64,000 nt of DNA, from the NCBI RefSeq assembly GCF_900100395.1, contig NZ_FNFB01000005.1, forward strand, positions 1-64,000. Reading direction: 5' to 3'. The notes below the pieces were generated by a model that did not search any database, was not told the DNA's origin, and saw nothing but the letters and a program-made list of their open reading frames with translations. Shown here piece after piece: positions 1-7,691 of the stretch. The translations under genes and the position numbers were made by a program. This stretch comes from Nonomuraea maritima (lineage in GTDB: Bacteria; Actinomycetota; Actinomycetes; Streptosporangiales; Streptosporangiaceae). Numbering within the stretch: the stretch's first letter is position 1; the number at the start of each line of letters is the position of its first letter.

Positions 1-110
1 AGGACCCGGCCGACCGAGTCGATCATCGCTGCGGTGTGGGTGTCCTGGTGAGTGTCCACGCCGCCGGCGACTTCTGGCATCGGCGGGTTTTCGGGTGTAA
101 TGGAAGTCAT
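1..110 (-). CDS. IS110-family transposase, N-terminal fragment (runs off the left edge)
   Basis: Thirty-six codons are visible from an ATG at 110, preceded by an AGGACG ribosome site a few bases upstream. The peptide contains GVDTHQDTH followed by TAAMID. This matches the family's N-terminal signature, in which the Asp of GVDTH is the first acidic residue of the RuvC-like DEDD catalytic set. IS110 transposases are RNA-guided serine/DEDD recombinases that move a circular intermediate. The remaining catalytic residues lie off the window, so intactness cannot be judged. Confidence 0.75.
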   Translation of the reverse strand, partial: MTSITPENPPMPEVAGGVDTHQDTHTAAMIDSVGRV

Positions 111-234
111 CGTCGTCCTGTCGTCTTGACCGGGGGCAGGGCGGCACGCACCAGCCGGGCAACGCGGACAAGACAGTGATGGGGCCTCTGGCCAGGCTCC
201 TATGAAGTCACGGGCGCCACGTCCGGTGAGTGCA

Positions 235-325
235 GATGAGCGCCTCCCGGCCAGGGCCGACAGATCCCGTTGAGGACCCAAGGTCAGTCAGTCGCTGGGT
301 CAGACCCTGGCGGGAGACGCTCATC
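235..325 (-). ncRNA. Candidate IS110 bridge-RNA region (structured non-coding end)
   Basis: Two arms at 235-256 and 305-325 are reverse complements over about 20 bp, with one mismatch and one bulged G. Between them a second hairpin pairs GACCCA (275-280) with TGGGTC (296-301) around a 15-base loop. In characterised IS110 elements such as IS621, the non-coding end next to the recombinase start encodes a structured bridge RNA whose loops pair with donor and target DNA. Position and structure fit that role. Transcription and the identity of the guide loops are inferred. No open frame here looks like a gene. Confidence 0.4.
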
Positions 326-468
326 TACATCATCACTGTCAGTCGTGGCCGTGCTCACCAGGTCTCCGCAGTTTGCTCACATTGGACCACAGGCGGCGGC
401 ACGCTGGGGAAACCGGGCTGGGCCTGGCCTGCGCGACAAATCTAGCGTGCGGATTTCGTTGCCGTTAC

Positions 469-478
469 AAAGCGCTTT
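469..478. promoter_or_regulatory. Palindrome in the aminotransferase upstream region, possible operator
   Basis: AAAGCGCTTT is a perfect 10-bp palindrome about 100 bases ahead of the aminotransferase start, in a locally AT-richer stretch (450-580) that should hold the promoter. Lrp/AsnC-type regulators often control alanine dehydrogenase genes, but no regulator gene is visible here, so the cognate protein is unknown. Confidence 0.25.
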
Positions 479-580
479 TGCGGATCTCGGTTTTCTTGCA
501 GAGTGTCACGACCGATTCACTTGGCAAACGGGAAGTCACGATGCAGACTGTGATGAGTTCAGACACGAGGGAAGATATTC

Positions 581-1963
581 ATGACGCAGCCGGAAAACGA
601 CGTCCTGAAGGCCGCTCAGGACCACCTGTGGTTGCACTTCACGAGGCACAGCGCCTATCAGCAGAACGAGATCCCGACCATCGTCCGCGGTGAGGGCTCG
701 TACGTCTACGACATCCATGGCAAGCGTTACCTCGACGGTTTGGCCGGGCTTTTCACGGTCCAGGTCGGCCACGGACGGCAGGAACTCGCCGAGGCCGCCG
801 CCAAGCAGGCGCAGGAGCTGGCCTTCTTCCCGCTCTGGTCGTATGCCCACCCCAAGGCGGCGGAACTGGCCGAGCGACTGACCTCGTACGCTCCTCGCGA
901 ACTCAACCGTGTCTTCTTCACCACCGGCGGCGGCGAGGCGGTCGAAACCGCCTGGAAGCTCGCCAAGCAGTACTACAAGCTCGTCGGCAAGCCGCTCAAG
1001 CACAAGGTCGTCAGCCGCCAGATCGCCTACCACGGCACCCCGCAGGGAGCACTGTCGCTCACCGGCATCCCCGCGTTCAAGCAGATGTTCGAGCCGCTCG
1101 TGCCCGGCTCGATCCGCGTGCCGAACACCAACCACTACCGCGCCGACGAGATCACCGGTGTCCCAGGCATGACGCCCGAGGAGTACGGCCGCTGGGCCGC
1201 CGACCGGGTGGCCCGCGCCATCGAGATGGAGGGCCCCGACACGGTCGCCGCCGTCTTCGCCGAGCCCGTGCAGAACGCGGGCGGCTGCTTCCCGCCGCCC
1301 CCCGGCTACTTCCAGCGCCTGCGCGAGATCTGCGACGAGTACGACGTGCTGCTCGTCTCCGACGAGGTCATCTGCGCCTTCGGCCGCCTCGGCACCATGT
1401 TCGGCAGCCAGAAGTTCGACTTCGTGCCCGACATCATCACCTGCGCCAAGGGCATGACCAGCGGCTACTCGCCGATCGGCGCCATGATCGCGCACGAGCG
1501 GCTGTTCGAGCCGTTCAAGAGCGGCGATGCGATGTTCGCCCACGGCTACACGTTCGGCGGCCACCCGGTCTCCGCCGCCGTGGCCCTCGCCAACCTCGAC
1601 ATCTTCGAGCGCGAAGACCTGCTCGCCCACGTGACGGCGAACGAGCCGCGCTTCCGCGAGGCCCTGGAGGGCCTGCACGACCTGCCCATCGTCGGCGACG
1701 TGCGCGGCTCCGGCTACTTCTGGGGCATCGAGCTGGTCAAGGACAAGGCCACCAAGGAGACCTTCACCGCCGACGAGTCCGAGCGGCTGCTGCGCGGGTT
1801 CCTGTCGAAGGCGCTGTTCGACGCCGGCCTCTACTGCCGCGCCGACGACCGGGGCGACCCGGTCATCCAGTTCTCCCCTCCTCTGATCGCCGGCCAGAAG
1901 GAGTTCGACGAGATCGCGTCGATCCTTCGCGGTGTGCTGACCGAGGCGTGGAAACGCCTCTGA
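581..1963 (+). CDS. Class III pyridoxal-phosphate aminotransferase
   Basis: This 460-residue protein has the normal length and fold-type-I layout of class III (omega) aminotransferases of the beta-alanine/GABA/putrescine-pyruvate group. The PLP-binding lysine is K290 in CAKGMTSGY, the cofactor-holding Asp is in VSDEVICAFGR, and FTTGGGEAVETAWK forms the phosphate-binding loop. The ATG at 581 opens the conserved N-terminus; the upstream AGGGAAG is a plausible ribosome site. It sits 46 bases ahead of alanine dehydrogenase in the same direction. An aminotransferase using alanine or pyruvate as partner, with pyruvate/alanine balanced by Ald, is the natural reading. The amino donor is not determined by sequence. 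Confidence 0.88.
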   Translation: MTQPENDVLKAAQDHLWLHFTRHSAYQQNEIPTIVRGEGSYVYDIHGKRYLDGLAGLFTVQVGHGRQELAEAAAKQAQELAFFPLWSYAHPKAAELAERLTSYAPRELNRVFFTTGGGEAVETAWKLAKQYYKLVGKPLKHKVVSRQIAYHGTPQGALSLTGIPAFKQMFEPLVPGSIRVPNTNHYRADEITGVPGMTPEEYGRWAADRVARAIEMEGPDTVAAVFAEPVQNAGGCFPPPPGYFQRLREICDEYDVLLVSDEVICAFGRLGTMFGSQKFDFVPDIITCAKGMTSGYSPIGAMIAHERLFEPFKSGDAMFAHGYTFGGHPVSAAVALANLDIFEREDLLAHVTANEPRFREALEGLHDLPIVGDVRGSGYFWGIELVKDKATKETFTADESERLLRGFLSKALFDAGLYCRADDRGDPVIQFSPPLIAGQKEFDEIASILRGVLTEAWKRL

Positions 1964-2009
1964 ACCACTCCGGCGCACTGGGCGCCGGTTCCCGAAAGGA
2001 TTCACCCTC

Positions 2010-3119
2010 ATGAAGATCGGCGTCCCCGCCGAGGTCAAGAACCACGAATATCGCGTCGCCGCGACCCCGGCGGGTGTGCACGAGCTCGTGCGCGCCGGGC
2101 ACGAGGTGGCCGTGCAGCGTGGTGCCGGCCTCGGCTCACACATCACGGACGAGGAGTACCTCTCCGCCGGCGCCAAGATCGTCGACAGTGCCGACGACGT
2201 GTGGGGTGGCGCCGAGATGGTGCTCAAGGTCAAGGAGCCGATCGCGGAGGAGTACCACCGGCTGCGTGAGGGCCTGGTGCTCTTCACCTACCTCCACCTC
2301 GCCGCCTCGCGTCCCTGCACCGACGCGCTGCTGCAGGCCAAGACCACGGCCATCGCGTACGAGACCGTCCAGGTGAACGGCGGGCTGCCGCTGCTCGCCC
2401 CCATGTCGGAGGTCGCGGGCCGGCTCGCGCCGCAGGTCGGCGCCTACAACCTGATGCGCTTCAACGGCGGACGGGGTGTGCTGCCTGGCGGCGTGCCCGG
2501 CGTCGCCCCCGCCAAGGTCGTCGTGATCGGCGGCGGCGTCTCGGGCCTGAACGCCGCGCAGATCGCCGTCGGCATGGGCGCCGACGTCACCGTGCTCGAC
2601 ACCAACATCGACCGGCTGCGCCACATCGACGCGATCTACCAGGGCCGCCTGAAGACGCTGGTCTCCACCCGGTACGCGATCGAGCAGGAGGTCCTCCAGG
2701 CCGACCTCGTCATCGGCGCGGTGCTCATCCCCGGTGCGAAGGCCCCCACCCTGGTCTCCAACGACCTCGTCTCGCGCATGAAGCCGGGCTCCGTGCTCGT
2801 GGACATCGCCATCGACCAGGGCGGCTGCTTCGAGGACTCGCGTCCGACCACGCACGCCGAGCCGACGTACAAGGTGCACGAGTCGGTCTTCTACTGCGTG
2901 GCGAACATGCCGGGCTCGGTGGCCAACACCTCGACGTACGCGCTGACGAACGCGACCCTGCCGTACGCGCTCAAGCTGGCCAACCTCGGCTGGCGCGACG
3001 CGGTGAAGGCCGACGCGGGCCTCGCGGGCGGGCTCAACACGCACGCCGGCCTGCTCACCAACCAGCCGGTCGCCGAGGGACTCGGCCTGGCGTACACGCC
3101 GGTCTCCGAGGTCGTCTGA
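2010..3119 (+). CDS. ald: Alanine dehydrogenase
   Basis: This NAD-dependent enzyme interconverts L-alanine and pyruvate plus ammonia. The 369 residues start with MKIGVPAEVKNHEYRVA, the family hallmark, and carry the catalytic region LKVKEP and LHLAA. The Rossmann motif VVVIGGGVSGLNAA lies near residues 170-183. An AAAGGA ribosome site precedes the ATG. It is the second gene of the aminotransferase operon and is followed directly by a strong terminator hairpin, which marks the operon end. Confidence 0.95.
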   Translation: MKIGVPAEVKNHEYRVAATPAGVHELVRAGHEVAVQRGAGLGSHITDEEYLSAGAKIVDSADDVWGGAEMVLKVKEPIAEEYHRLREGLVLFTYLHLAASRPCTDALLQAKTTAIAYETVQVNGGLPLLAPMSEVAGRLAPQVGAYNLMRFNGGRGVLPGGVPGVAPAKVVVIGGGVSGLNAAQIAVGMGADVTVLDTNIDRLRHIDAIYQGRLKTLVSTRYAIEQEVLQADLVIGAVLIPGAKAPTLVSNDLVSRMKPGSVLVDIAIDQGGCFEDSRPTTHAEPTYKVHESVFYCVANMPGSVANTSTYALTNATLPYALKLANLGWRDAVKADAGLAGGLNTHAGLLTNQPVAEGLGLAYTPVSEVV

Positions 3120-3130
3120 GCACACCGCTG

Positions 3131-3163
3131 AACGGAGGGTACGGCGCCGCCGTGCCCTCCGTT
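3131..3163 (+). terminator. Rho-independent-type terminator after ald
   Basis: The 33 bases form a near-perfect hairpin: nine pairs (AACGGAGGG with CCCTCCGTT), a T-G pair, five more pairs (ACGGC with GCCGT), and a three-base loop. It begins 12 bases after the ald stop and is followed by TCTCGTTTG, a weak T-tract typical of high-GC actinomycetes. Confidence 0.8.
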
Positions 3164-3203
3164 TCTCGTTTGTGCTCCACCGGGCGCTGATCCGAGTTGA
3201 AAA

Positions 3204-3218
3204 TGAAAATCATTCTCT
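3204..3218. promoter_or_regulatory. Zur/Fur-type operator upstream of the metal ABC operon
   Basis: TGAAAATCATTCTCT is a 7-1-7 imperfect palindrome close to the Fur-superfamily pattern TGAAAATNATTTTCA. It lies 75 bases ahead of the first transporter gene. A TTGAAA (3198-3203) and a TAGGGT (3221-3226) with a 17-base spacer bracket it as possible -35 and -10 elements, so a bound repressor would block the promoter. The operon's own Fur-family gene is the obvious candidate regulator. Assignment to zinc rather than iron rests on the COG0523 neighbour. Confidence 0.65.
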
Positions 3219-3292
3219 AATAGGGTGACGCTGTCCGTCAGGGGCCGGGCTTCTCGTGCTCCCGGCGGTCACGTACGCCTGAGGAGAGTGTT

Positions 3293-4396
3293 GTGTCATC
3301 AGTGCAGCTCGCACCGGCCCGATCCAGCCCCGCCCACACGGTGGCGGGAGCCCCGTGGAGCGCGCGGCGGCTGCGCACCCCCCTCGCGTTCTTCCTCGTC
3401 ACGCTGGCCCTGCTCGCCAGCCTGGTGCTGTCGACCGCGTTCGGCGCCGAGGCCCTGTCACCGGCCACCGTGCTCGACGTGCTCGTCAGGCGGATGACCG
3501 ACAGGCCCGTCGCGGACCTCGCCCACGACACGATCGTGTGGCAGCTGCGGGTGCCCCGCGCGCTGCTGGCGGCTGTCGTCGGCGCCGGCCTCGCGCTGGC
3601 CGGGGCCGCCATGCAGACGCTCGTGCGCAACCCGCTGGCCGACCCGTACCTGCTTGGGGTCTCTTCAGGGGCGAGCGTCGGCGCCACCGCGGTGATCACC
3701 TCGGGCCTGTTCGCCGGGGCAGGGGCGTTGACGCTGTCCGGGGGCGCGCTGGCCGGCGCGCTCGGCGCCGCGGCGCTGGTGTTCGCGGTCGCCACCGCCC
3801 AAGGGGGACTGACGCCGTTGCGGCTGGTCCTCACCGGTACGGTCCTCGGCTCGGCTTTCTCGGCGATCGCGAGCTACCTGGTGTTCCGTAGCCCCGATCC
3901 GGCCGCGGCGCAGTCCGTGCTCTTCTGGTTGCTCGGCAGCCTGGCGGGCGCGGAGTGGTACCGCCTGGCCATACCGGCGATCACCGTGGGGGTCGTCGCC
4001 GCGGCGCTGCTGGCCGGCAGCGGCTGGCTCGACGCGCTGGCGACAGGTTCCGACACCGCGGCGTCGCTCGGCGTTCCGGTCCGGGCGGTGCGCGCCGGCC
4101 TGTTCGTCCTGCTCGCGATTCTGGTCGGCGTGCTCGTCGCGGTCTCCGGCGGCATCGGCTTCGTCGGGCTGGTCGTGCCGCACGCGGCACGGCTGCTGGT
4201 CGGAGCCCGGCACCGGGTCCTGCTGCCGGCCTCGGCGATGTGCGGCGCCCTGTTCCTGCTGTGGGTCGACGTGGTCACCCGCATCCTCGTGCGGCCCACC
4301 GAGATCCCGCTCAGCGTGGTGTCCGGGCTGATCGGCGCGCCTGCCTTCCTCGTCCTGCTGGGGCGCCGTCGCTACCGCTTCGGGGCTGACGGATGA
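3293..4396 (+). CDS. FecCD-family ABC metal/metallophore importer, permease
   Basis: The 367-residue membrane protein belongs to the FecCD/BtuC permease family, with about ten transmembrane helices after a roughly 30-residue polar N-terminus. Family motifs include VRNPLADPYLLGVSSGASVG in the first half and GGIGFVGLVVPHAARLL in the second. The GTG at 3293 follows GAGGAGA at good spacing. Its last four bases (ATGA) overlap the ATPase start, so the two are translationally coupled. It likely works as a homodimer with the next two gene products to import a chelated metal. The substrate is inferred from context to be zinc or a zincophore; ferric siderophore is the alternative. Confidence 0.88.
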   Translation: MSSVQLAPARSSPAHTVAGAPWSARRLRTPLAFFLVTLALLASLVLSTAFGAEALSPATVLDVLVRRMTDRPVADLAHDTIVWQLRVPRALLAAVVGAGLALAGAAMQTLVRNPLADPYLLGVSSGASVGATAVITSGLFAGAGALTLSGGALAGALGAAALVFAVATAQGGLTPLRLVLTGTVLGSAFSAIASYLVFRSPDPAAAQSVLFWLLGSLAGAEWYRLAIPAITVGVVAAALLAGSGWLDALATGSDTAASLGVPVRAVRAGLFVLLAILVGVLVAVSGGIGFVGLVVPHAARLLVGARHRVLLPASAMCGALFLLWVDVVTRILVRPTEIPLSVVSGLIGAPAFLVLLGRRRYRFGADG

Positions 4397-5181
4397 CCGC
4401 GCACCTGCGTGCCGAGGGGCTCGCCTGCTCGGTGGGGCAGCGCACCGTCGTACGGGACGTCGACCTCGACATCCGCCCGGGCGAGACGATCGGGATCGTC
4501 GGGCCGAACGGCTGCGGCAAGTCCACGCTGCTGCGCGTCCTCGCCGGGCTCCGCGCCCCCTCGGCCGGCCACGTGCTCGTCGGCGGCGTACGGCTGCACC
4601 GCCTCGGCGCCCGGCGGCGGGCGCGCGAGGTCGCCCTGGTCGGCCAGGAACAGGACCTCCCCTCCGACCTGCTCGCCCGCGAGGTCGTCGAACTGGGCCT
4701 GACCCCCTACCGCGCACCCTGGAACGGGACCGGCCCCCGCGAACGGGCCGCCGTCGCGGCCGCGCTCGCTGCGGTCGAACTCGCCGACCTGGCGGACCGG
4801 CCCGTCGACCAGCTGTCCGGCGGCGAACGCCGCAGGGTGCTCCTGGCCCGCGGGCTGGCCCAGCAGACCCCGCTCCTCCTGCTCGACGAACCGACCAACC
4901 ACCTCGACGTGCGGCATCAGCTGCACCTGATGCGCCTCGTCCGCAGACTCGACCGCACCGTGGTGCTGGCGCTGCACGACCTCACGCTGGCGGCCACGAC
5001 CTGCGATCGCGTCCTCGTCCTGCACGAGGGCCGCGGCCTGCCGCTCGCACCGCCCTGTGAGGCGCTGAGGCCCGGCGTCGTCGGCGCCGTGTTCGGCGTG
5101 GACGCCACCCCGATCCGCCATCCCGTCACCGGTGACACGCACCTGCTGATCGCCCCGCTCACACCGGAGCACACACCATGA
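4393..5181 (+). CDS. ABC transporter ATP-binding protein (FecE type)
   Basis: This 262-residue nucleotide-binding subunit powers the neighbouring permease. It has Walker A GPNGCGKST, signature LSGGERRRVLLARGL, Walker B LLLLDEPTNHLD and a switch histidine in LALHDL. It overlaps the permease stop and the binding-protein start by four bases each, giving a fully coupled permease-ATPase-binding protein unit. Confidence 0.92.
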   Translation: MTAHLRAEGLACSVGQRTVVRDVDLDIRPGETIGIVGPNGCGKSTLLRVLAGLRAPSAGHVLVGGVRLHRLGARRRAREVALVGQEQDLPSDLLAREVVELGLTPYRAPWNGTGPRERAAVAAALAAVELADLADRPVDQLSGGERRRVLLARGLAQQTPLLLLDEPTNHLDVRHQLHLMRLVRRLDRTVVLALHDLTLAATTCDRVLVLHEGRGLPLAPPCEALRPGVVGAVFGVDATPIRHPVTGDTHLLIAPLTPEHTP

Positions 5182-6218
5182 ACCGAACCGTCCTCCCCGT
5201 CGCTCTCGCGGCGGCCGTCTCCCTCACCGCCTGTGGCACCTCCGCGCCCGCGCGGGCCACCCGCGCGGAGATCACGATCACCAACTGCGGTGCGCCCGCG
5301 CGGTTCCCCTCGCCCGCCAGAAGGCTGTTCGTCAACGACGGCAACATGATCGCCATGGTGCTGGCCGTCGGGGCCGCCGACGAGGTCGCCGCCGTCTCCA
5401 GCCTCCAGCGCGACGCCGTCACCCTGCGCCGCCACTACGGCGACGCCGTCGACCGGCTGAACGTCGTCGCGCCGCAGTACCCTTCCCGCGAGACCGTGCT
5501 CGCGCAGCGGCCCGACGTCATGGTCGCCGGCTGGAACTACGGCTACAGCGAGGAGACCCACCTCACCCCCGACTCCCTGCGCGCCCGCGGAATCGCGCCG
5601 TACGTGCTCACCGAGAGCTGCCGGCAGCGCGGCGAGCAGCGCAGGGGGATCGCCGAACCCTGGCAGGCCCTGCGCGACGACCTGTCCAACCTCGGGGCGA
5701 TCACCGGGCGGACCCGGCAGGCGCGCCAGGTCGTCGACGACGTCAACAGGCGGCTGACCGCGCTGCGGAACGCACCACGCCCCGAGAAGCCGCCCACGGT
5801 CTTCCTGTTCGACAGCGCGAGCGACACGGTGTTCTCCAGCGGTCGGTTCGGCGCTCCCCAGGCGATCATCGACAGCGCGGGCGGCCGCAACGCGATCGAG
5901 GACGTCGACGACAGCTGGACCGCGGTGTCCTGGGAACGCGTCGCCGCGGCGCGGCCTGACGCGTTCGTCTTCGTCGACTACCCGCCGCAGACCTTCGAGC
6001 AGAAGGTCGATCTGCTGGAGTCACGGGCGGGCATCAAGGACCTGCCCGCGGTGACCGCCAGGCGCTTCCTCAACCTGCCCTACGCCCTGTGGACCAGCAG
6101 CCCGCTGAACATCGACGCCGCCGAGCAGATCCGCAAGGCGCTCGAACGGTGGCACCTGGCGCCGAGGTCCACGATCGTGCCGCGGTCCGACGACCGCGTC
6201 GGCGGCGAGCCGGAGTGA
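5178..6218 (+). CDS. Metallophore/metal-binding lipoprotein of the ABC importer
   Basis: The 346-residue product begins with a lipoprotein signal (hydrophobic ALAAAVSL followed by TACG, lipid-anchored Cys near residue 19). It continues as a FecB/BtuF-like class III binding protein with two lobes. Residues such as VAGWNYGYSEETHL and DSWTAVSWERVAAARPDAFVF resemble helical-backbone binding proteins for metal chelates. It should capture the substrate outside the membrane and deliver it to the permease. Seven bases separate it from the Fur-family gene. Confidence 0.85.
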   Translation: MNRTVLPVALAAAVSLTACGTSAPARATRAEITITNCGAPARFPSPARRLFVNDGNMIAMVLAVGAADEVAAVSSLQRDAVTLRRHYGDAVDRLNVVAPQYPSRETVLAQRPDVMVAGWNYGYSEETHLTPDSLRARGIAPYVLTESCRQRGEQRRGIAEPWQALRDDLSNLGAITGRTRQARQVVDDVNRRLTALRNAPRPEKPPTVFLFDSASDTVFSSGRFGAPQAIIDSAGGRNAIEDVDDSWTAVSWERVAAARPDAFVFVDYPPQTFEQKVDLLESRAGIKDLPAVTARRFLNLPYALWTSSPLNIDAAEQIRKALERWHLAPRSTIVPRSDDRVGGEPE

Positions 6219-6225
6219 GGGCGCT

Positions 6226-6657
6226 GTGAGCTGCCAGAACGCCGAACAACTGGCGCGCTGCCTGCCGGCGGCGCGCCGGACGCGGCAGCGGGGAGCGGTC
6301 CTGCACGTGCTGGTGGACTGCACGGAATTCGTCTCCGCGCAGCAACTGCACGCCCTGATCACCGCCGACGGGATCGCGGTGGGATTGACCACCGTCTACC
6401 GCATGCTGCGCGAGCTGGAGGTCTACGACCGGGTCGACGTCGTACGCGATGAGGCCGGAGAGCGGCTCTACCGTCTGCGCCCGTTCGGCGGGCACCGCCA
6501 CTACCTCGTCTGCCGGTCCTGCGGCCGGAGCCGGCCGGTGGACGCGGAGGTGGTGGAGGCGTGGGTCGACCGGGTCGGCGAGACCACCGGCTACGCCGCC
6601 GTCGAGCACACCGTCGAGCTCACCGGCATCTGCGCGACCTGCCGCCCCACCTCCTGA
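6226..6657 (+). CDS. Fur-family metalloregulator, probably Zur-like
   Basis: The 143-residue protein has the Fur winged-helix N-terminus, including a recognition segment GLTTVYRMLRELE, and a C-terminal dimerisation/metal domain. Metal-site features are HRHYLVCRSCG (a His pair and a CxxC) and a second CxxC in CATC near the end, the structural zinc site. The GTG start follows the binding-protein stop with a 7-base gap. Its position inside a metal-import operon with a Fur-type box, and next to a COG0523 GTPase, favours zinc sensing. Fur or Nur function cannot be excluded from sequence. Confidence 0.85.
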   Translation: MSCQNAEQLARCLPAARRTRQRGAVLHVLVDCTEFVSAQQLHALITADGIAVGLTTVYRMLRELEVYDRVDVVRDEAGERLYRLRPFGGHRHYLVCRSCGRSRPVDAEVVEAWVDRVGETTGYAAVEHTVELTGICATCRPTS

Positions 6658-6689
6658 ACACAACCCCCACACCCAAGGAGTCCCACCTG

Positions 6690-7691
6690 ATGAGCACCAG
6701 CCAACGTGTTCCCGTCACCGTCCTGACCGGCTTTCTCGGCTCGGGCAAGACGACGCTGCTCAACCGCATCCTCACCGAGCGGCACGGGATGCGGATCGCC
6801 GTCATCGAGAACGAGTTCGGCGAGATCGGCATCGACGACGCCCTCGTGGTCGACGCCGAGGAAGAGATTTTCGAGATGAACAACGGCTGCATCTGCTGCA
6901 CCGTGCGCGGCGACCTCATCCGCATCCTGGGCGCGCTCATGCGCAGACGGGAGAAATTCGACCACATCCTCATCGAGACCACCGGTCTGGCCGACCCGGC
7001 GCCCGTCGCCCAGACCTTCTTCATGGACGACGAGATCGCCGCCCAGCTGCGTCTGGACGCCATCGTCACCGTGGTCGACGCCGCCCACGTCCTGCGCCAT
7101 CTGGACGAGGAGAAGCCCGAGCACGTGGAGAACGAGGCTGTCGAGCAGATCGCCTTCGCCGACCGCGTGGTGCTCAACAAGACCGATCTGGCCGACCAGG
7201 CCACCGTCGACGAAGTGATCTCCCGCATCCGGGCGGTCAACGCCTCGGTCGAGATCATCCCCACCCGGCACGCCGAGGTCGACCTCGCCCGGATCATGGA
7301 CGTCGGCGCGTTCGACCTCGACCGGGTGCTCCGCGACGACCCGGCCTTCCTCACCGACACCGAGCACCAGCACGACACCACCGTCACCTCGGTCGGCATC
7401 GACCTGCCTGGCGAGCTGGACGAGGACCGACTCAACCGCTGGCTGGGCGACCTGCTGCGCACCAGGGGCGCCGACATCTTCCGCTCCAAGGGCATCCTCG
7501 CCCTCGCGGGCGAGCCCCGCCAGTACGTCTTCCAGGGCGTGCACATGCTGCTCGACGGCGACTTCGGCAGGGTCTGGCAGGAGGGCGAGGCGCGCCGCAA
7601 CCGGCTGGTGTTCATCGGCCGCGGCCTCGACCGCGACGCCCTGGAACGCGGCTTCACCGGCTGCCTGGCCGACGCCGGGGTGGCCGCATGA
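6690..7691 (+). CDS. COG0523 (CobW/ZNG) GTPase, putative zinc metallochaperone
   Basis: This 333-residue P-loop GTPase has GFLGSGKTTLLNR (Walker A), the family-defining CxCC motif (C67, C69, C70 in NNGCICC), ETTGLADP and the guanine-recognition NKTDLAD. A CobW C-terminal domain spans roughly residues 230-330. Zinc-regulated COG0523 proteins pass metal to client enzymes when zinc is scarce; cobalamin-linked CobW is another subgroup. The ATG at 6690 follows AAGGAG, and its stop overlaps the next start by four bases. Linkage to a Fur-family regulator and importer supports the zinc role. Confidence 0.9.
   Translation: MSTSQRVPVTVLTGFLGSGKTTLLNRILTERHGMRIAVIENEFGEIGIDDALVVDAEEEIFEMNNGCICCTVRGDLIRILGALMRRREKFDHILIETTGLADPAPVAQTFFMDDEIAAQLRLDAIVTVVDAAHVLRHLDEEKPEHVENEAVEQIAFADRVVLNKTDLADQATVDEVISRIRAVNASVEIIPTRHAEVDLARIMDVGAFDLDRVLRDDPAFLTDTEHQHDTTVTSVGIDLPGELDEDRLNRWLGDLLRTRGADIFRSKGILALAGEPRQYVFQGVHMLLDGDFGRVWQEGEARRNRLVFIGRGLDRDALERGFTGCLADAGVAA

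Larger units (their letters stand above)
1..340 (-). mobile_element. End of an IS110-family insertion sequence (partial; outer boundary not defined)
   Basis: The transposase start at 110 reads leftward out of the window, so the sequence to its right is the non-coding end upstream of the gene. IS110 elements usually lack clear terminal inverted repeats, so the outer junction cannot be placed from sequence alone. The 340 boundary is an estimate: a long imperfect inverted repeat ends at 325, and base composition changes between about 340 and 460, towards the AT-richer promoter region of the aminotransferase gene. The rest of the element lies outside the window. Confidence 0.6.

Noticed and set aside
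536..2287. Long open frame on the minus strand opposite the aminotransferase and ald genes
   Set aside because: It is a high-GC shadow of the plus-strand genes; its composition is Gly/Arg/Val-rich without domains and the plus-strand genes are unmistakable.
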